Assembly: GCA_023251155.1 (NCBI GenBank)
Contig: JAHEZH010000009.1
Span: 1-64,000 of the forward strand
Direction of reading: 5' to 3'
Source: Flammeovirgaceae bacterium
GTDB taxonomy: Bacteria; Bacteroidota; Bacteroidia; Cytophagales; Cyclobacteriaceae
Length of the DNA stretch: 64,000 nucleotides
Every line of letters begins with the position of its first letter. The first letter of the stretch is position 1. This document shows positions 34,363 to 44,197 of this stretch, in pieces. The notes beneath the pieces are model-generated. The model did not search any database. It had not been told where the DNA came from and saw only the letters and a list, made by a program, of their open reading frames with translations. A program made the position numbers and the translations under genes.

Positions 34363-35364
34363 TCAATTCACCTTCCGCATTTTAAGTTTTTCAACAGCAA
34401 ACTGATCCATCTCCCTTTCCACCGAAGCAATATCTTTTGATGTAAGATGAGAACCCAATACATGGGCTCCGGCATTGGAGATGGAGCGTGCAACCTTCAT
34501 TCCTTCCGGAGTACCTAACTCTTTATTCATTTCAATGATTGCGCTCACCTTCACCGTTGGGTCTTGCTCTTTCTCATTTTTAAAATAGTAAAGCGTAAGC
34601 GATGGGCATTTCACCTTGTGAAAGGTGTCTTTGTTCATCTTCGTTTCCAGCAGTTCTTGCAATTGAGTGATGGCCTCGATGCGATAGGGGTTATTCCAAT
34701 ACTGATCTTTCACTTCATCTTTGGGAAAGGAACGGTAATCCGATCCGATGACCATTCGTGCTATTTGCAAACCCCATGGATTATTCAACAGCCAGGCGTT
34801 ACCATCATTAATGGCAATGTTAGGAGACATATTAAGTAATGCGAACACATCGTCAGGGTACTCGGCTGCCAGCATCAAGGACAGCGTACTTCCATTTGAT
34901 GTACTCATTAAAATCACCTTGTCTCCCAGGGCCTTCCCAATCACTAATGCTTCCTTCGCGCTTGCCCACAGTCGGTCGGGAGTCATGTATAAAAGTTGTT
35001 CAGTCGTATCTATACCATGATCCGACAATCGCGATAAATACAAATTGCATCCAAACTTATTGGCAAAATCCATATGCACCGGGTTGCCCTCCTCCTGGCT
35101 AGCCGAAAAACCATGAAGATAGACCACACTGTACGTCGTCTTCTTCTTTGTGCTGTCAGCCCAGATGATCCGGGCTTGGTTGTCCTTTTTCAGTTGATGG
35201 TTGCTCTCGTTCGTAGCAATATAACTCTCCAACTCATCGGGTTGCGCCGGAACAGCAGGTAATGCCTTGTCATATTCCGGTGTAGCTGGCCGTGGCCCAA
35301 TGAAATAAATGATCGCCAGCAGAGCAACGGGAACTACGATATAAAGTGTACGCTTCTTCATCAT
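34363..35364 (-). CDS. Alpha/beta hydrolase, membrane-anchored
   Basis: A 333-residue hydrolase with an N-terminal membrane anchor (RTLYIVVPVALLAIIYFIGP). The fold is recognised from VVYLHGFSASQEEGNP (oxyanion hole), the degenerate nucleophile elbow LMSTSNGSTLSLML (Ser in place of the first Gly) and the C-terminal His in NAGAHVLGS. Substrate unknown; an esterase or lipase-like role is likely. It is 48 bases downstream of the class V aminotransferase gene on the same strand and may be co-transcribed. Confidence 0.87.
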   Translation of the reverse strand: MMKKRTLYIVVPVALLAIIYFIGPRPATPEYDKALPAVPAQPDELESYIATNESNHQLKKDNQARIIWADSTKKKTTYSVVYLHGFSASQEEGNPVHMDFANKFGCNLYLSRLSDHGIDTTEQLLYMTPDRLWASAKEALVIGKALGDKVILMSTSNGSTLSLMLAAEYPDDVFALLNMSPNIAINDGNAWLLNNPWGLQIARMVIGSDYRSFPKDEVKDQYWNNPYRIEAITQLQELLETKMNKDTFHKVKCPSLTLYYFKNEKEQDPTVKVSAIIEMNKELGTPEGMKVARSISNAGAHVLGSHLTSKDIASVEREMDQFAVEKLKMRKVN

Positions 35365-35412
35365 TGATTATTTAGGATAGCTTAAACAGGTTGTAAGGTA
35401 AAATAGCCATTG

Positions 35413-36678
35413 CTATGCTTTACTTAATTCGGTAAGCGCATTAACAAAAACATCCAGTTCTTTTAGTGTTGTATAAATAGAAGGTGTGATCCGGCATCCA
35501 TGCACACCCGCACCATCAATAGCTACGGTATAAATCTTGTATTTTTTCAAAAGTGTCTCTGCTAAATCCTGAGGCTTCCTATTCCGGATACCTACATTAG
35601 CTATAGCACACGAGCGTGCCGGATCGGCCGGTGTATTGAGAATGACGTTCGGAATATTCCTTACTCTCGATGTCCAATAGTTTTGCAAATATCGAAGACG
35701 AAGTTCTTTTCGCTCTGCTCCCAGCGTAGTATAAAAATCAATGGCATCCGCAATCGTCAGGTCAGTGGCCACCGGATGCGTGCCGGTATGATTCAACCGG
35801 GCGATATCATCTTCCCTGCGATCGCCATCTGCAAATAGCGGCCAGAGCGCTGCAATGTTCTCCTTCTTGATATAGAGCATTCCGGCACCCAGTGGTACAC
35901 TCAACCACTTATGAAGGCTTGCTCCATAGTAATCGCAATGCAAATCAGGAATAGAAAAACGTATATGGGCCAACGCATGTGCCCCGTCCACCATTACCTG
36001 CACTCCCCTGCTATGTGCCATGTCACAAATTTTACGAACCGGCAGAATCTGCCCGGTGATGTTGACCATATGACACACCATCAGCAGCTTTGTTTTATCG
36101 GTAATGGCATTGGCATACAGGTTCACAATCTCTTCATCCGAAGCCGGATGATTCGGTAATGAAATCACTTTATTCACTACACCATGGCGTTTGGCTACTA
36201 GTCGGAACATATCCTGCATGGCACCATAATCCTGCTGCGCCATGATGGATTCATCTCCTGCTTTCCAGGGAAAACCACCAATGATGGTATCCAATGATTC
36301 CGTTGTATTGCGTGTGATGATGAGTTCATCTTCGGAGCATCCTGCTAATGCGGCCAGTTTGCTCACCATCTTCTTTTTGTTTTCCCATTGCACCGTGCGC
36401 ATGTAATAAGCGCCCTGGTAATTCACTTCACGGATGTGCTCCAGGTATTTATCCAATATTTCCTGAGGAAGAATGCTGTAATACCCATTCTCGAGATTGA
36501 TATAATCTGATTTTAACCTGTAGCCCTTGCGGATACCTTCCCAGAACGATTCCTCATCGGCAAGCTCAGTTGCCGTAAAAGAAGAAAATTGATCAAGCCA
36601 ATAATCCAGTGATTGGAAAGGAGTTGAACCCACTACACCAAGCATAGCAGCATTCTTTATGAAAGTACGTTTATTCAT
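35413..36678 (-). CDS. Aminotransferase class V, isopenicillin N epimerase-like, exported
   Basis: A 421-residue PLP enzyme. The N-terminus (MNKRTFIKNAAMLGVVGSTP) resembles a Tat signal with KR in place of RR, suggesting export of the folded enzyme. Class V features are ITRNTTESLDTIIGG, the PLP Asp region VQVMVDGAHALAH and the Schiff-base Lys in YYGASLHKWLSVPLGAGML. The closest type is the CefD-like group, often annotated as isopenicillin N epimerase or cysteine desulfurase-like without proof. Substrate unknown. A PLP enzyme outside the cytoplasm is uncommon. Confidence 0.88.
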   Translation of the reverse strand: MNKRTFIKNAAMLGVVGSTPFQSLDYWLDQFSSFTATELADEESFWEGIRKGYRLKSDYINLENGYYSILPQEILDKYLEHIREVNYQGAYYMRTVQWENKKKMVSKLAALAGCSEDELIITRNTTESLDTIIGGFPWKAGDESIMAQQDYGAMQDMFRLVAKRHGVVNKVISLPNHPASDEEIVNLYANAITDKTKLLMVCHMVNITGQILPVRKICDMAHSRGVQVMVDGAHALAHIRFSIPDLHCDYYGASLHKWLSVPLGAGMLYIKKENIAALWPLFADGDRREDDIARLNHTGTHPVATDLTIADAIDFYTTLGAERKELRLRYLQNYWTSRVRNIPNVILNTPADPARSCAIANVGIRNRKPQDLAETLLKKYKIYTVAIDGAGVHGCRITPSIYTTLKELDVFVNALTELSKA

Positions 36679-36963
36679 CTGTGTGTGATAGCCGGTTGAA
36701 AATACGGAAATAAAATGAAATAGAGATTCACCTGATTTTAGCCCTCCGTTAAAAATTCAATTGACCTGGTTTGTAGAGAAAAAATCTCACTTAAAAATCC
36801 ACCCGTTTTATAAAAACTGATGCCATAATTTAAGCTGATTGGGCATGAATTCATTCATCGGAAATATTAACGACTAACCTCATAATAGAGTCGTATAACC
36901 TTTGTTAAACTTTATTTACCGTAAGGATATGGATCTTTGACTATAACTAATTTTAAACTGAAT
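36679..36963. other. Intergenic region between divergent genes
   Basis: About 285 AT-rich bases between the class V aminotransferase and the small lipoprotein. GATCTTTG 29 bases upstream of the lipoprotein start approximates a -7 box. I see nothing else in it. Confidence 0.35.
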
Positions 36964-37527
36964 ATGACTAAGAGCACAAAATTATTAACCGCATTTCTGG
37001 CCATCGTATTATCGATCGCCTTCACCGGGTGTAAAGAGGATGACCCACAACCTGCCTTGGAGTACAAGACAGAGGGATATATAAAAGGTAAATTGACAGG
37101 TATATCCAAAGATGGTTCTTACACGTTCAACGATGATTTCAATTATACGGAATACAGCACCTTGGTGGGAGGACCGTCTACTTATCGCATTAACGCTGAT
37201 GGAACATATAATGTAACGTTGTACCGAAGTGACTTTGCGGAATACGGATCGGCCGCTATTTCATTCAAGTTATCCAACGCTACGGATACAACTCCTGAAA
37301 ATATCGATATCAGTTTCACGTATTCGAAGGAGCTAAGCGACAAGTTTGTCACATTCTCTATTGATACGGATGCGGATAATACGCAGGCCATTACCGATTT
37401 CACTTTTGATGCAACAACCGGAAAGGCGAAAGGAAAATTTAGTATCAGCGGACTTGAAAACTCAACGGGCAAGAGCGCTACGGCAACCGGTGACTTTGAT
37501 GTAACCACCAAAAAAGTAGTTCAATAA
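36964..37527 (+). CDS. Hypothetical lipoprotein
   Basis: 187 residues from the ATG at 36964; an upstream TTG at 36937 is rejected because MTKSTKLLTAFLAIVLSIAF leads directly to a lipobox (FTGC, Cys near residue 23). The rest is strand-rich with many Thr and Asp (NDDFNYTEYSTLVGGPSTYR), as in small surface beta-sandwich lipoproteins of Cytophagales. No family recognised. Followed by a strong hairpin terminator. Confidence 0.75.
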   Translation: MTKSTKLLTAFLAIVLSIAFTGCKEDDPQPALEYKTEGYIKGKLTGISKDGSYTFNDDFNYTEYSTLVGGPSTYRINADGTYNVTLYRSDFAEYGSAAISFKLSNATDTTPENIDISFTYSKELSDKFVTFSIDTDADNTQAITDFTFDATTGKAKGKFSISGLENSTGKSATATGDFDVTTKKVVQ

Positions 37528-37543
37528 TCCCCTCATTCTGCAT

Positions 37544-37575
37544 AAAAAAACCGGATCATAGTGTCCGGTTTTTTA
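37544..37575. terminator. Bidirectional hairpin terminator
   Basis: AAAAAACCGGA and TCCGGTTTTTT form an 11-bp stem around an 8-base loop, 17 bases after the lipoprotein stop. The A and T runs on both sides allow it to act in either direction, so it may also stop transcripts from ftsZ. Confidence 0.8.
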
Positions 37576-37812
37576 TTTTAAAAAACTTGTGATCAGGCGC
37601 AGGAAAAAATCAACTCACTGCAGTTATCGATCTCCCAATCAAAAAGAAGGCACTCCGGCACCGGCAAAAAATATTACCACCAACAACCACTACGAATGGA
37701 GTAATAACCAGTCGTGCCGGATATGCCATATCTTTACTGATTTACCATTTTCGAGTTACGAATTACAATTGAGGTACTCCAAAATCGTAATTCGCCCATC
37801 GTCAATCGAAAA
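37576..37812. other. Non-coding region downstream of ftsZ
   Basis: No convincing gene. It contains an inverted repeat, CGAATTAC (37759-37766) and GTAATTCG (37787-37794), just beyond the ftsZ stop. This has no T tract and is a weak hairpin. The only open frame here (37589-37879) has no sensible composition. Confidence 0.4.
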
Positions 37813-39477
37813 TCAATCCACATTGTCATGCAAAAATTTATTGTTACCTAATAAGTTGTTATCATCATTCAGATTATAACGAGAGATAAAAGGCTCAGAT
37901 GAATGAGGAACGTTGTCCATCTTCATGCCTCGGCGCAGGTAAGCAGGCGTATCCCACTTCTGCTTGAACTCTTCCTTGGTCATCTCCTGACTTTTATCTG
38001 AAGATGTCTTCTTCAGTTTCTCTCTGCGTTCTTTCGCTTGCTGCTCCAGGCGCTCTTTGGTTCTGCGGTGTTCCATCATACCATCTTCATTAATGTATTG
38101 ATCAGACGAAACTTCTTTACTGAACGAAAACTCTTCATCCTCATGATTGAACTTCTCCTCTTCGGTGTTCTTGTTCTCCTGATCATGACGTGCCGACATT
38201 TCCTCCTTTTCGAATAAGGTGAACGTGTAAGGACGATCTTCCTTCGGTGGCTCCTCTCTGCGAACAGGCTTCGGTTCTGGCTTAGGAGGAAGTGGTTTCT
38301 CTTCCTTCATAACCACACGATCCACTTCAGGTGTTTGCAATACCGGACGATCTTTATCCGGTCCCTGTTCTTTCACTCTCAACTCAGGCTCTTGCATGCG
38401 CTGGTTCACGGAGTTGTCTAGCTGACTGGTGAAGAGAGAGATCTGATTCTTATCCAGTTCGTGTACTTTCTTTTCTTTCGCTTCTTTCGGAACACTGATT
38501 CCTTCCGTTGCAAAACCGGTTGCAATCACCGTTACACGAATGCGATCTCCCAATGAAGGATCCACACCGTGACCGAAGATCATCTCGGCTTCGTCACCGG
38601 CCTGCTCCTGAATGTATTCCGTGATCACAGACAATTCATCCATCTGAAGCTCTGCTTCTTCGCCTGAAATAATGGACAAGAGAATTTTCTTCGCTCCCAT
38701 GATATCGCGGTTGTCCAGCAGCGGTGAGGCCAATGCCTGTTGCGCTGCCTTGCTTGAACGATGATCACCACGTGTTTCAGCTGATCCCATGACAGCTGCA
38801 CCGGCATTCAACATTACCGTGCGCACATCCTGGAAGTCAACGTTTACATATCCGGCCAGCGTGATAATTTCTGCAATGCCTTTAGCCGCTGTGGTCAATA
38901 CATTATCCGCTTCGGAGAACGCCTGCCCCACAGCAAGGTTGCCATAGATTTCACGCAGCTTGTCATTCATGATGACAAGTACTGTATCGCAACTGGCACG
39001 CAATGCCTCCACACCCAACTGAGCCTGGGCCAGTTTTTTCTTTCCTTCAAAACCAAAAGGCACCGTGACGATACCCACGGTTAATATGTCCATGTCCTTC
39101 GCAATCTTGGCAATTACCGGTGCAGCACCTGTACCGGTACCACCTCCCATCCCGGCAGTAACAAAAACCATTTTGGTTCCCGCAAGCAACTCACGGATCT
39201 GGTCTTTGCTTTCCATCGCTGCGGCACGTCCCACTTCCGGGTTTGCGCCACAACCTAATCCTTCGGTAAGATTAACACCCAACTGAAGTTTATACGGCAC
39301 CGGACTATTGTTCAATGCTTGTACATCGGTGTTGGCCACTACGAACTCGACATCCTTGATGCCTTGTTTATACATGTGGTTCACCGCATTGCTACCGCCA
39401 CCACCTACACCAATCACCTTAATGATTGACTTATGGTGCTTTGGCATATCAAATTTGTATGTTCCTGTTTCAAACAT
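37813..39477 (-). CDS. ftsZ: Cell division protein FtsZ
   Basis: A 554-residue tubulin-like GTPase that forms the division ring. The GTP-binding signature GGGTGTGAAP lies near residue 107, with IKVIGVGGGGSNAV at the N-terminus. The core ends near residue 320. A long charged linker follows (many Glu/Lys/Pro), and the C-terminal motif WDTPAYLRRG is the binding peptide for FtsA. About 37 residues come after it, an extension seen in Bacteroidota. It is the last gene of the dcw cluster, 93 bases after ftsA. Confidence 0.97.
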   Translation of the reverse strand: MFETGTYKFDMPKHHKSIIKVIGVGGGGSNAVNHMYKQGIKDVEFVVANTDVQALNNSPVPYKLQLGVNLTEGLGCGANPEVGRAAAMESKDQIRELLAGTKMVFVTAGMGGGTGTGAAPVIAKIAKDMDILTVGIVTVPFGFEGKKKLAQAQLGVEALRASCDTVLVIMNDKLREIYGNLAVGQAFSEADNVLTTAAKGIAEIITLAGYVNVDFQDVRTVMLNAGAAVMGSAETRGDHRSSKAAQQALASPLLDNRDIMGAKKILLSIISGEEAELQMDELSVITEYIQEQAGDEAEMIFGHGVDPSLGDRIRVTVIATGFATEGISVPKEAKEKKVHELDKNQISLFTSQLDNSVNQRMQEPELRVKEQGPDKDRPVLQTPEVDRVVMKEEKPLPPKPEPKPVRREEPPKEDRPYTFTLFEKEEMSARHDQENKNTEEEKFNHEDEEFSFSKEVSSDQYINEDGMMEHRRTKERLEQQAKERREKLKKTSSDKSQEMTKEEFKQKWDTPAYLRRGMKMDNVPHSSEPFISRYNLNDDNNLLGNNKFLHDNVD

Positions 39478-39570
39478 GGCGATTTATTATTTGTGTTCTG
39501 TTATACATAAGTAATGAGACGTAAGACATTCTGAAATCGTAATTACATCGATACATCCTTGTTCTTCCGG

Positions 39571-40893
39571 TTAATATTCATTTTTTCCATCCAGGTCATC
39601 GATCAGCAAGCCTTTCGTCTTGTTGAGGATATTCGAGAAGAAATCTCCGCTGAGAATTTGTTTCTTCGGTTTCACCACGGTTTGCTTTACGTTATTTACG
39701 GTGTGTGACTTGGCTTCTCTGTAACGCTCTTCACGCTCATCCAGTGAACGGAATCCGGACAGAACCAATCCTACTGCCGTAGCATACATCGGGCTTTTTA
39801 CGGCCTCCAGTTTACTCTTGCCAAGATGTTCGTTAGGATAACCGATGCGCGCATCCATTCCTGTCATGTATTCTACTAACTGTTTGAGGTTGCTCAACTG
39901 AGAACCCCCGCCTGTAATCACGATTCCACCTGCCAACCTGTTTTCAAATCCGGAGTTGATGATCTCCGTGTGTGTCATTTCAATAATTTCCTCCATTCTC
40001 GCCTGAATGATATTGGAGAGATTCTTTACTGAAATTTCCTTTGCTGTACGATTACGAATACCGGGAATAGAAACGATCTCATTAGGACTTGCTTCCTCAG
40101 CAATGGCCTTACCGAATCGTGTCTTCAATTGTTCTGCCTGCTTCGACATTACCTGCAATCCGTTCTGAATATCCGTAGTCAAAATATTTCCACCGAAAGG
40201 AATGACCGCCGTGTGACGAATAATGTTGTCATAAAAGATAGCCACATCGGTTGTACCACCACCAATATCAATCAAACAAACGCCGGCTTCTTTTTCTTCT
40301 TCACTCAATACGGCAAGGCTCGAAGCCAGCGGCTCCAGTATAAGATCCTGAATTTCCAGACCACCTCGGCGAACACATTTGTTAATATTATTGATCGCAC
40401 TGGTCTGCGCAGTGATCACATGGAAGTCGGCTTCCAGGCGCACACCACTCATTCCCACCGGATCTTTGATTTGCTCTTCATAGTCCACCGTATAGTCCTG
40501 GGGCATCACGTGAATGATTTCGCTACCGGAGGGAACCACCATGCGATACATATCTTCCGTGAGGCGGCTCACATCTTCAATCGAGATCTCTCCGTCCTTT
40601 GAGTCGCGAAGCAAACTGTTATGATGAATAGAACTGCGAATGTGCTGGCCGGCGATCCCCACGTTCACCACACCAATGTCGATGCCCGACATATCACTGG
40701 CTTCACGCACTGCCTTTTCAATAGCCGTCACTGTCTTATCGATATTCACGACAATCCCTTTGATCACACCTTCTGACTCCGCTTTGCCCATACCTAATAC
40801 CTCGAGCTTGCCGAATTCATTTTTGCGACCTACGATAGCACAGATCTTCGTTGTGCCAATATCGAGTCCGACTACTATTTTTTCGCGTTCCAT
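39571..40893 (-). CDS. ftsA: Cell division protein FtsA
   Basis: A 440-residue actin-like ATPase that tethers FtsZ to the membrane. Phosphate-binding VGLDIGTTKICAIVG is at the N-terminus, the SHS2 insertion follows, then VCLIDIGGGTTDVAIF and GIVITGGGSQL. The C-terminal FFSNILNKTKGLLIDDL is an amphipathic membrane-targeting helix. It lies between ftsQ and ftsZ, as usual. Length is typical. Confidence 0.96.
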   Translation of the reverse strand: MEREKIVVGLDIGTTKICAIVGRKNEFGKLEVLGMGKAESEGVIKGIVVNIDKTVTAIEKAVREASDMSGIDIGVVNVGIAGQHIRSSIHHNSLLRDSKDGEISIEDVSRLTEDMYRMVVPSGSEIIHVMPQDYTVDYEEQIKDPVGMSGVRLEADFHVITAQTSAINNINKCVRRGGLEIQDLILEPLASSLAVLSEEEKEAGVCLIDIGGGTTDVAIFYDNIIRHTAVIPFGGNILTTDIQNGLQVMSKQAEQLKTRFGKAIAEEASPNEIVSIPGIRNRTAKEISVKNLSNIIQARMEEIIEMTHTEIINSGFENRLAGGIVITGGGSQLSNLKQLVEYMTGMDARIGYPNEHLGKSKLEAVKSPMYATAVGLVLSGFRSLDEREERYREAKSHTVNNVKQTVVKPKKQILSGDFFSNILNKTKGLLIDDLDGKNEY

Positions 40894-40935
40894 AATTTTG
40901 ACTATGTATTTAGTGGTTGTTTGTTCTTGTTTAAT

Positions 40936-41700
40936 TTATTCAGCAATGATCTGTCCTTCGTACTCCAAATTCACACGCTCGTATCTGGTCCATCCACGCT
41001 GCGGCAATATCTCCTTATAAAAAATCATCAGCTTCCTGAATTTCTCTTCGAAATTATCCGGTTTCCCAAATTCAACACGCTGCGCGGTTACCTGAGGGTA
41101 AAGGGTAATTTTCCCCGATGCATTGATATCCATCTGCGCAATCTGTGCTCTCCAGAAATCATCTCCGCGAATGAAATCAATCATTGCCAAAATCTGTTTT
41201 CCTTCTTCTGTTTTTGTCAAGTCTTCACTCTCCAATAATCTTTTCACATACGATCCGCTGATCAGCACTACGCGCGAAGTATATTTTTCGGATACACTCA
41301 TTACCACACCATCTTCAGCAATGTATGCATCGGGTGCATCTTCCTGCACAATGCGGGCGATGGGTCTTCGGAGCTCCACACTCACTACCAGGTTTCCCTT
41401 CAGATCATTATACAGCTGCGCATCACTGATGTGTTTATCCAGACGAATCTTTCTTTCAATCTCTTTCAGATTCACTTTTTCCAACGTCACTCCTTTGATT
41501 CTTCGGCCTCCTGACTCCACCAACTTCAGCACATCGGCTTCATCCAGAAAATGATTTTCATTAACGTTGTCCAGCTCTACCACTACATCTTTACATACGG
41601 TACCTCCACGCTCACGCTCACTGAACGCAATCAGAGTAAAGACCGTAAGCAGCGCAAAGGCTACTTTAATCTCTTTCCGTATGTTGACTGTCCACTTCAT
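40936..41700 (-). CDS. ftsQ: Cell division protein FtsQ
   Basis: A 254-residue bitopic membrane protein. A short cytoplasmic N-terminus is followed by one helix (VAFALLTVFTLIAFS) and then a POTRA-like domain (VVELDNVNENHFLDEADVLK, EIERKIRLDKHISDAQLY) and the FtsQ/DivIB domain. Weak sequence conservation is normal for Bacteroidota FtsQ; position between murC and ftsA settles the identity. The start overlaps the murC stop by four bases. Confidence 0.9.
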   Translation of the reverse strand: MKWTVNIRKEIKVAFALLTVFTLIAFSERERGGTVCKDVVVELDNVNENHFLDEADVLKLVESGGRRIKGVTLEKVNLKEIERKIRLDKHISDAQLYNDLKGNLVVSVELRRPIARIVQEDAPDAYIAEDGVVMSVSEKYTSRVVLISGSYVKRLLESEDLTKTEEGKQILAMIDFIRGDDFWRAQIAQMDINASGKITLYPQVTAQRVEFGKPDNFEEKFRKLMIFYKEILPQRGWTRYERVNLEYEGQIIAE

Positions 41701-43082
41701 TTATACTTCCTGTTCAACATTTCTTTTATCGGCTTCACAAACGTATCGATATCACCGGCACCCACGGTAACCAGTACCTCCACTTCCAGATCTTCCAGCT
41801 TCTGCATCACATCGCTCTTGCCACAACGGATTTTCACCGGGCTGGTAATGTCTTGGAATAACATATCCGAGGTTACTCCCGGAATAGGTTCTTCTCTTGC
41901 GGGATAGATATCCATCAACAACAATTCATCCGCCATGCTTAAGCTTCTGGAGAACCCTTCGGCAAAATCACGTGTGCGGGTGAACAGGTGTGGTTGAAAA
42001 ACAACCGTCAGCTTCTTGCCTGCATACATGGCTTTCACTGATCTCAAAAACGCTTCAATCTCCGTGGGATGATGCGCGTAGTCATCGATGTAGACCAGGT
42101 TATCCTTCTTTAACACCAATTCAAATCTGCGCTTTACTCCTTTAAAGGAAGCCAGCGCCTCTTTGATGATATCATTACTGATACCCAAATGCTTGGCTAC
42201 GATAGTAGCAGCAATTGCATTTTCCATATTATGAAAACCAGGGACACCGAGCTGAATCTTTTTGATTATCTCATCAGATCCTTTCAAATCAAATTCAAAA
42301 AATCCGCCACTGGCGGTAATACTGTCGGCAAAAAAATGTCCCCGGCTCATGCCGTACGTCTCTTTCGAGATGTTATCTATTCCATCGGCCAGTGAAGCAA
42401 CCGATTCGTGTATAATCAAATTTCCATTAGCCTGAATCTGCCGGATGAAATCCCGGAAGGAAATAAGCATCGACTCATGATCTCCATAAATATCCAGGTG
42501 ATCGGCATCCGCCGAAGTAACCACCGCCGTGTGAGGAAACAATCTCAGGAAAGAGCGATCAAACTCATCCGCTTCAACCACGACTAATGTATCATCACTT
42601 ACTTCTCCATTCATCACCAGGTTCGAGCCATAATTGGTGGTGATACCACCCAGAAAAGCAACCATGTTCTTTCCTGCCGCTTTCAGGATATGGGCCACCA
42701 GTGATGAGGTGGTGGTCTTGCCATGCGTGCCGGCAACGGCAATTGTCTTGTAGTTCTTGGTTAACACACCCAAAACTTCAGAACGCTTGATGATGGTGAA
42801 CCCGTTATCCTTCAGATAATTATATTCAAGATGGGTTTTAGGTATTGCCGGAGTAAATACAACCAGCGTCTTTTCTTTGCTGATGTATCCGGGTATAAGT
42901 TCAATTTTATCATCGAAGTGAATCTCCATACCCTCCTCAATCAGCTCATGTGTGAGCGGAGTAGGCGTACGATCATAACCTGCAATGCGCCAGCCCTTGT
43001 GCTTGAACCAGCGTGCAATGGCACTCATGCCAATACCCCCGATACCGAGGAAGTAGATACTATCGTAATTCTTTAAGTTCAC
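41697..43082 (-). CDS. murC: UDP-N-acetylmuramate--L-alanine ligase
   Basis: A 461-residue Mur ligase adding the first peptide residue, L-Ala, to UDP-MurNAc. N-terminal IYFLGIGGIGMSAIARWF, ATP-binding AVAGTHGKTTTSSLV, EADEFDRSFL and DDYAHHPTEI are characteristic of MurC rather than MurD or MurE. Length is normal. It overlaps ftsQ by four bases and murG by four bases. Confidence 0.97.
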   Translation of the reverse strand: MNLKNYDSIYFLGIGGIGMSAIARWFKHKGWRIAGYDRTPTPLTHELIEEGMEIHFDDKIELIPGYISKEKTLVVFTPAIPKTHLEYNYLKDNGFTIIKRSEVLGVLTKNYKTIAVAGTHGKTTTSSLVAHILKAAGKNMVAFLGGITTNYGSNLVMNGEVSDDTLVVVEADEFDRSFLRLFPHTAVVTSADADHLDIYGDHESMLISFRDFIRQIQANGNLIIHESVASLADGIDNISKETYGMSRGHFFADSITASGGFFEFDLKGSDEIIKKIQLGVPGFHNMENAIAATIVAKHLGISNDIIKEALASFKGVKRRFELVLKKDNLVYIDDYAHHPTEIEAFLRSVKAMYAGKKLTVVFQPHLFTRTRDFAEGFSRSLSMADELLLMDIYPAREEPIPGVTSDMLFQDITSPVKIRCGKSDVMQKLEDLEVEVLVTVGAGDIDTFVKPIKEMLNRKYK

Positions 43083-44197
43083 TTATTCCTTGCTATTAGC
43101 TTTTCTATTTCTTCCACTATCTCAACAGCGGCATTGGGCTTACCCAACTTGCTGATATTGTCACTAAGTTTTTTACACTGTGGTGCATCATATAATAACG
43201 TCAACGCATCATTCACCAAGTTCTTTTTTGCATCCCCGTCTTTGATCATGACAGCGGCATCTTCATTCACTAATGCCAATGCATTTTTTGTCTGATGATC
43301 TTCCGCCACATTAGGTGAGGGGACCAGTATCGATGGCGATTTTGCCAGGCATAATTCTGAAATGGATAACGCTCCGGCTCTGGCAATGACTACATCCGCG
43401 CAGGCATACGCCATGTCCATTTGTTTAATGAAATCGTGAATGCGAATCTTACGCAAATCTTTTCCTGCCACCTGCTCCTTTACCGTTTCAAAATACATCT
43501 TGCCGGTCTGCCAGATTACCTGCACTTGTGCATCGATCAGTTTGTCAATACCCGCCACAACACTTTCATTGATGGTACGTGCCCCAAGACTTCCTCCGAG
43601 TATGAGCAGTGTTTTCTCATTTCCATTGAAGCCATATACATTCAAACCCAACTCACGTTTGGCATCCAGATCCAAAATGTCTTTACGCACCGGATTACCA
43701 GTGATCACTACCTTGTCCTTCGGAAAATACTTTTCCATTCCAGAGTACGCCACACACACGCGTTGTACTTTATCGGCAACACGCGTATTTGTGAGACCTG
43801 CATACGAGTTCTGCTCCTGTATGAGGGAGGGTACTTTATATTTCGTTGCAGCCAGCATTATCGGCCCGCTTGCATAACCTCCCGTTCCGATCACTACATC
43901 AGGCTTAAACTCCTTCACAATACTTCTTGCATTGAAATAGCTCAGGATCAGTTTCAAAGGGAACAATAGAATGGAAAAAGTGAGCTTGCGTTGAAGACCA
44001 CTGATCCATAAACCAACAATTTTATACCCCGCATCCGGCACACGCGTCATTTCCATTTTACCTTTTGCTCCCACAAAAAGGATCTCGGCATCCGGATGAC
44101 GCTCTTTAAAAGTATTCGCAATAGCCAGCGCAGGGAAAATATGCCCCCCGGTACCTCCACCACTTATGATTAAACGATATGGTCGTGTCGTAGTCAA
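43079..44197 (-). CDS. murG: UDP-GlcNAc:lipid I transferase MurG
   Basis: A 372-residue GT28 enzyme that forms lipid II on the cytoplasmic face. Glycine-rich loops IISGGGTGGHIFPALAIA and ILGGSLGARTINESV, VIGTGGYASGPIM and ARAGALSISELCLA are present. Normal length. Its ATG immediately follows the ftsW stop with no gap, which indicates close coupling. Confidence 0.97.
   Translation of the reverse strand: MTTTRPYRLIISGGGTGGHIFPALAIANTFKERHPDAEILFVGAKGKMEMTRVPDAGYKIVGLWISGLQRKLTFSILLFPLKLILSYFNARSIVKEFKPDVVIGTGGYASGPIMLAATKYKVPSLIQEQNSYAGLTNTRVADKVQRVCVAYSGMEKYFPKDKVVITGNPVRKDILDLDAKRELGLNVYGFNGNEKTLLILGGSLGARTINESVVAGIDKLIDAQVQVIWQTGKMYFETVKEQVAGKDLRKIRIHDFIKQMDMAYACADVVIARAGALSISELCLAKSPSILVPSPNVAEDHQTKNALALVNEDAAVMIKDGDAKKNLVNDALTLLYDAPQCKKLSDNISKLGKPNAAVEIVEEIEKLIARNK

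Noticed and set aside
37589-37879. A 96-codon open frame after the hairpin terminator
   Set aside because: Composition is not protein-like, it overlaps the ftsZ 3' end on the other strand and has no start context.
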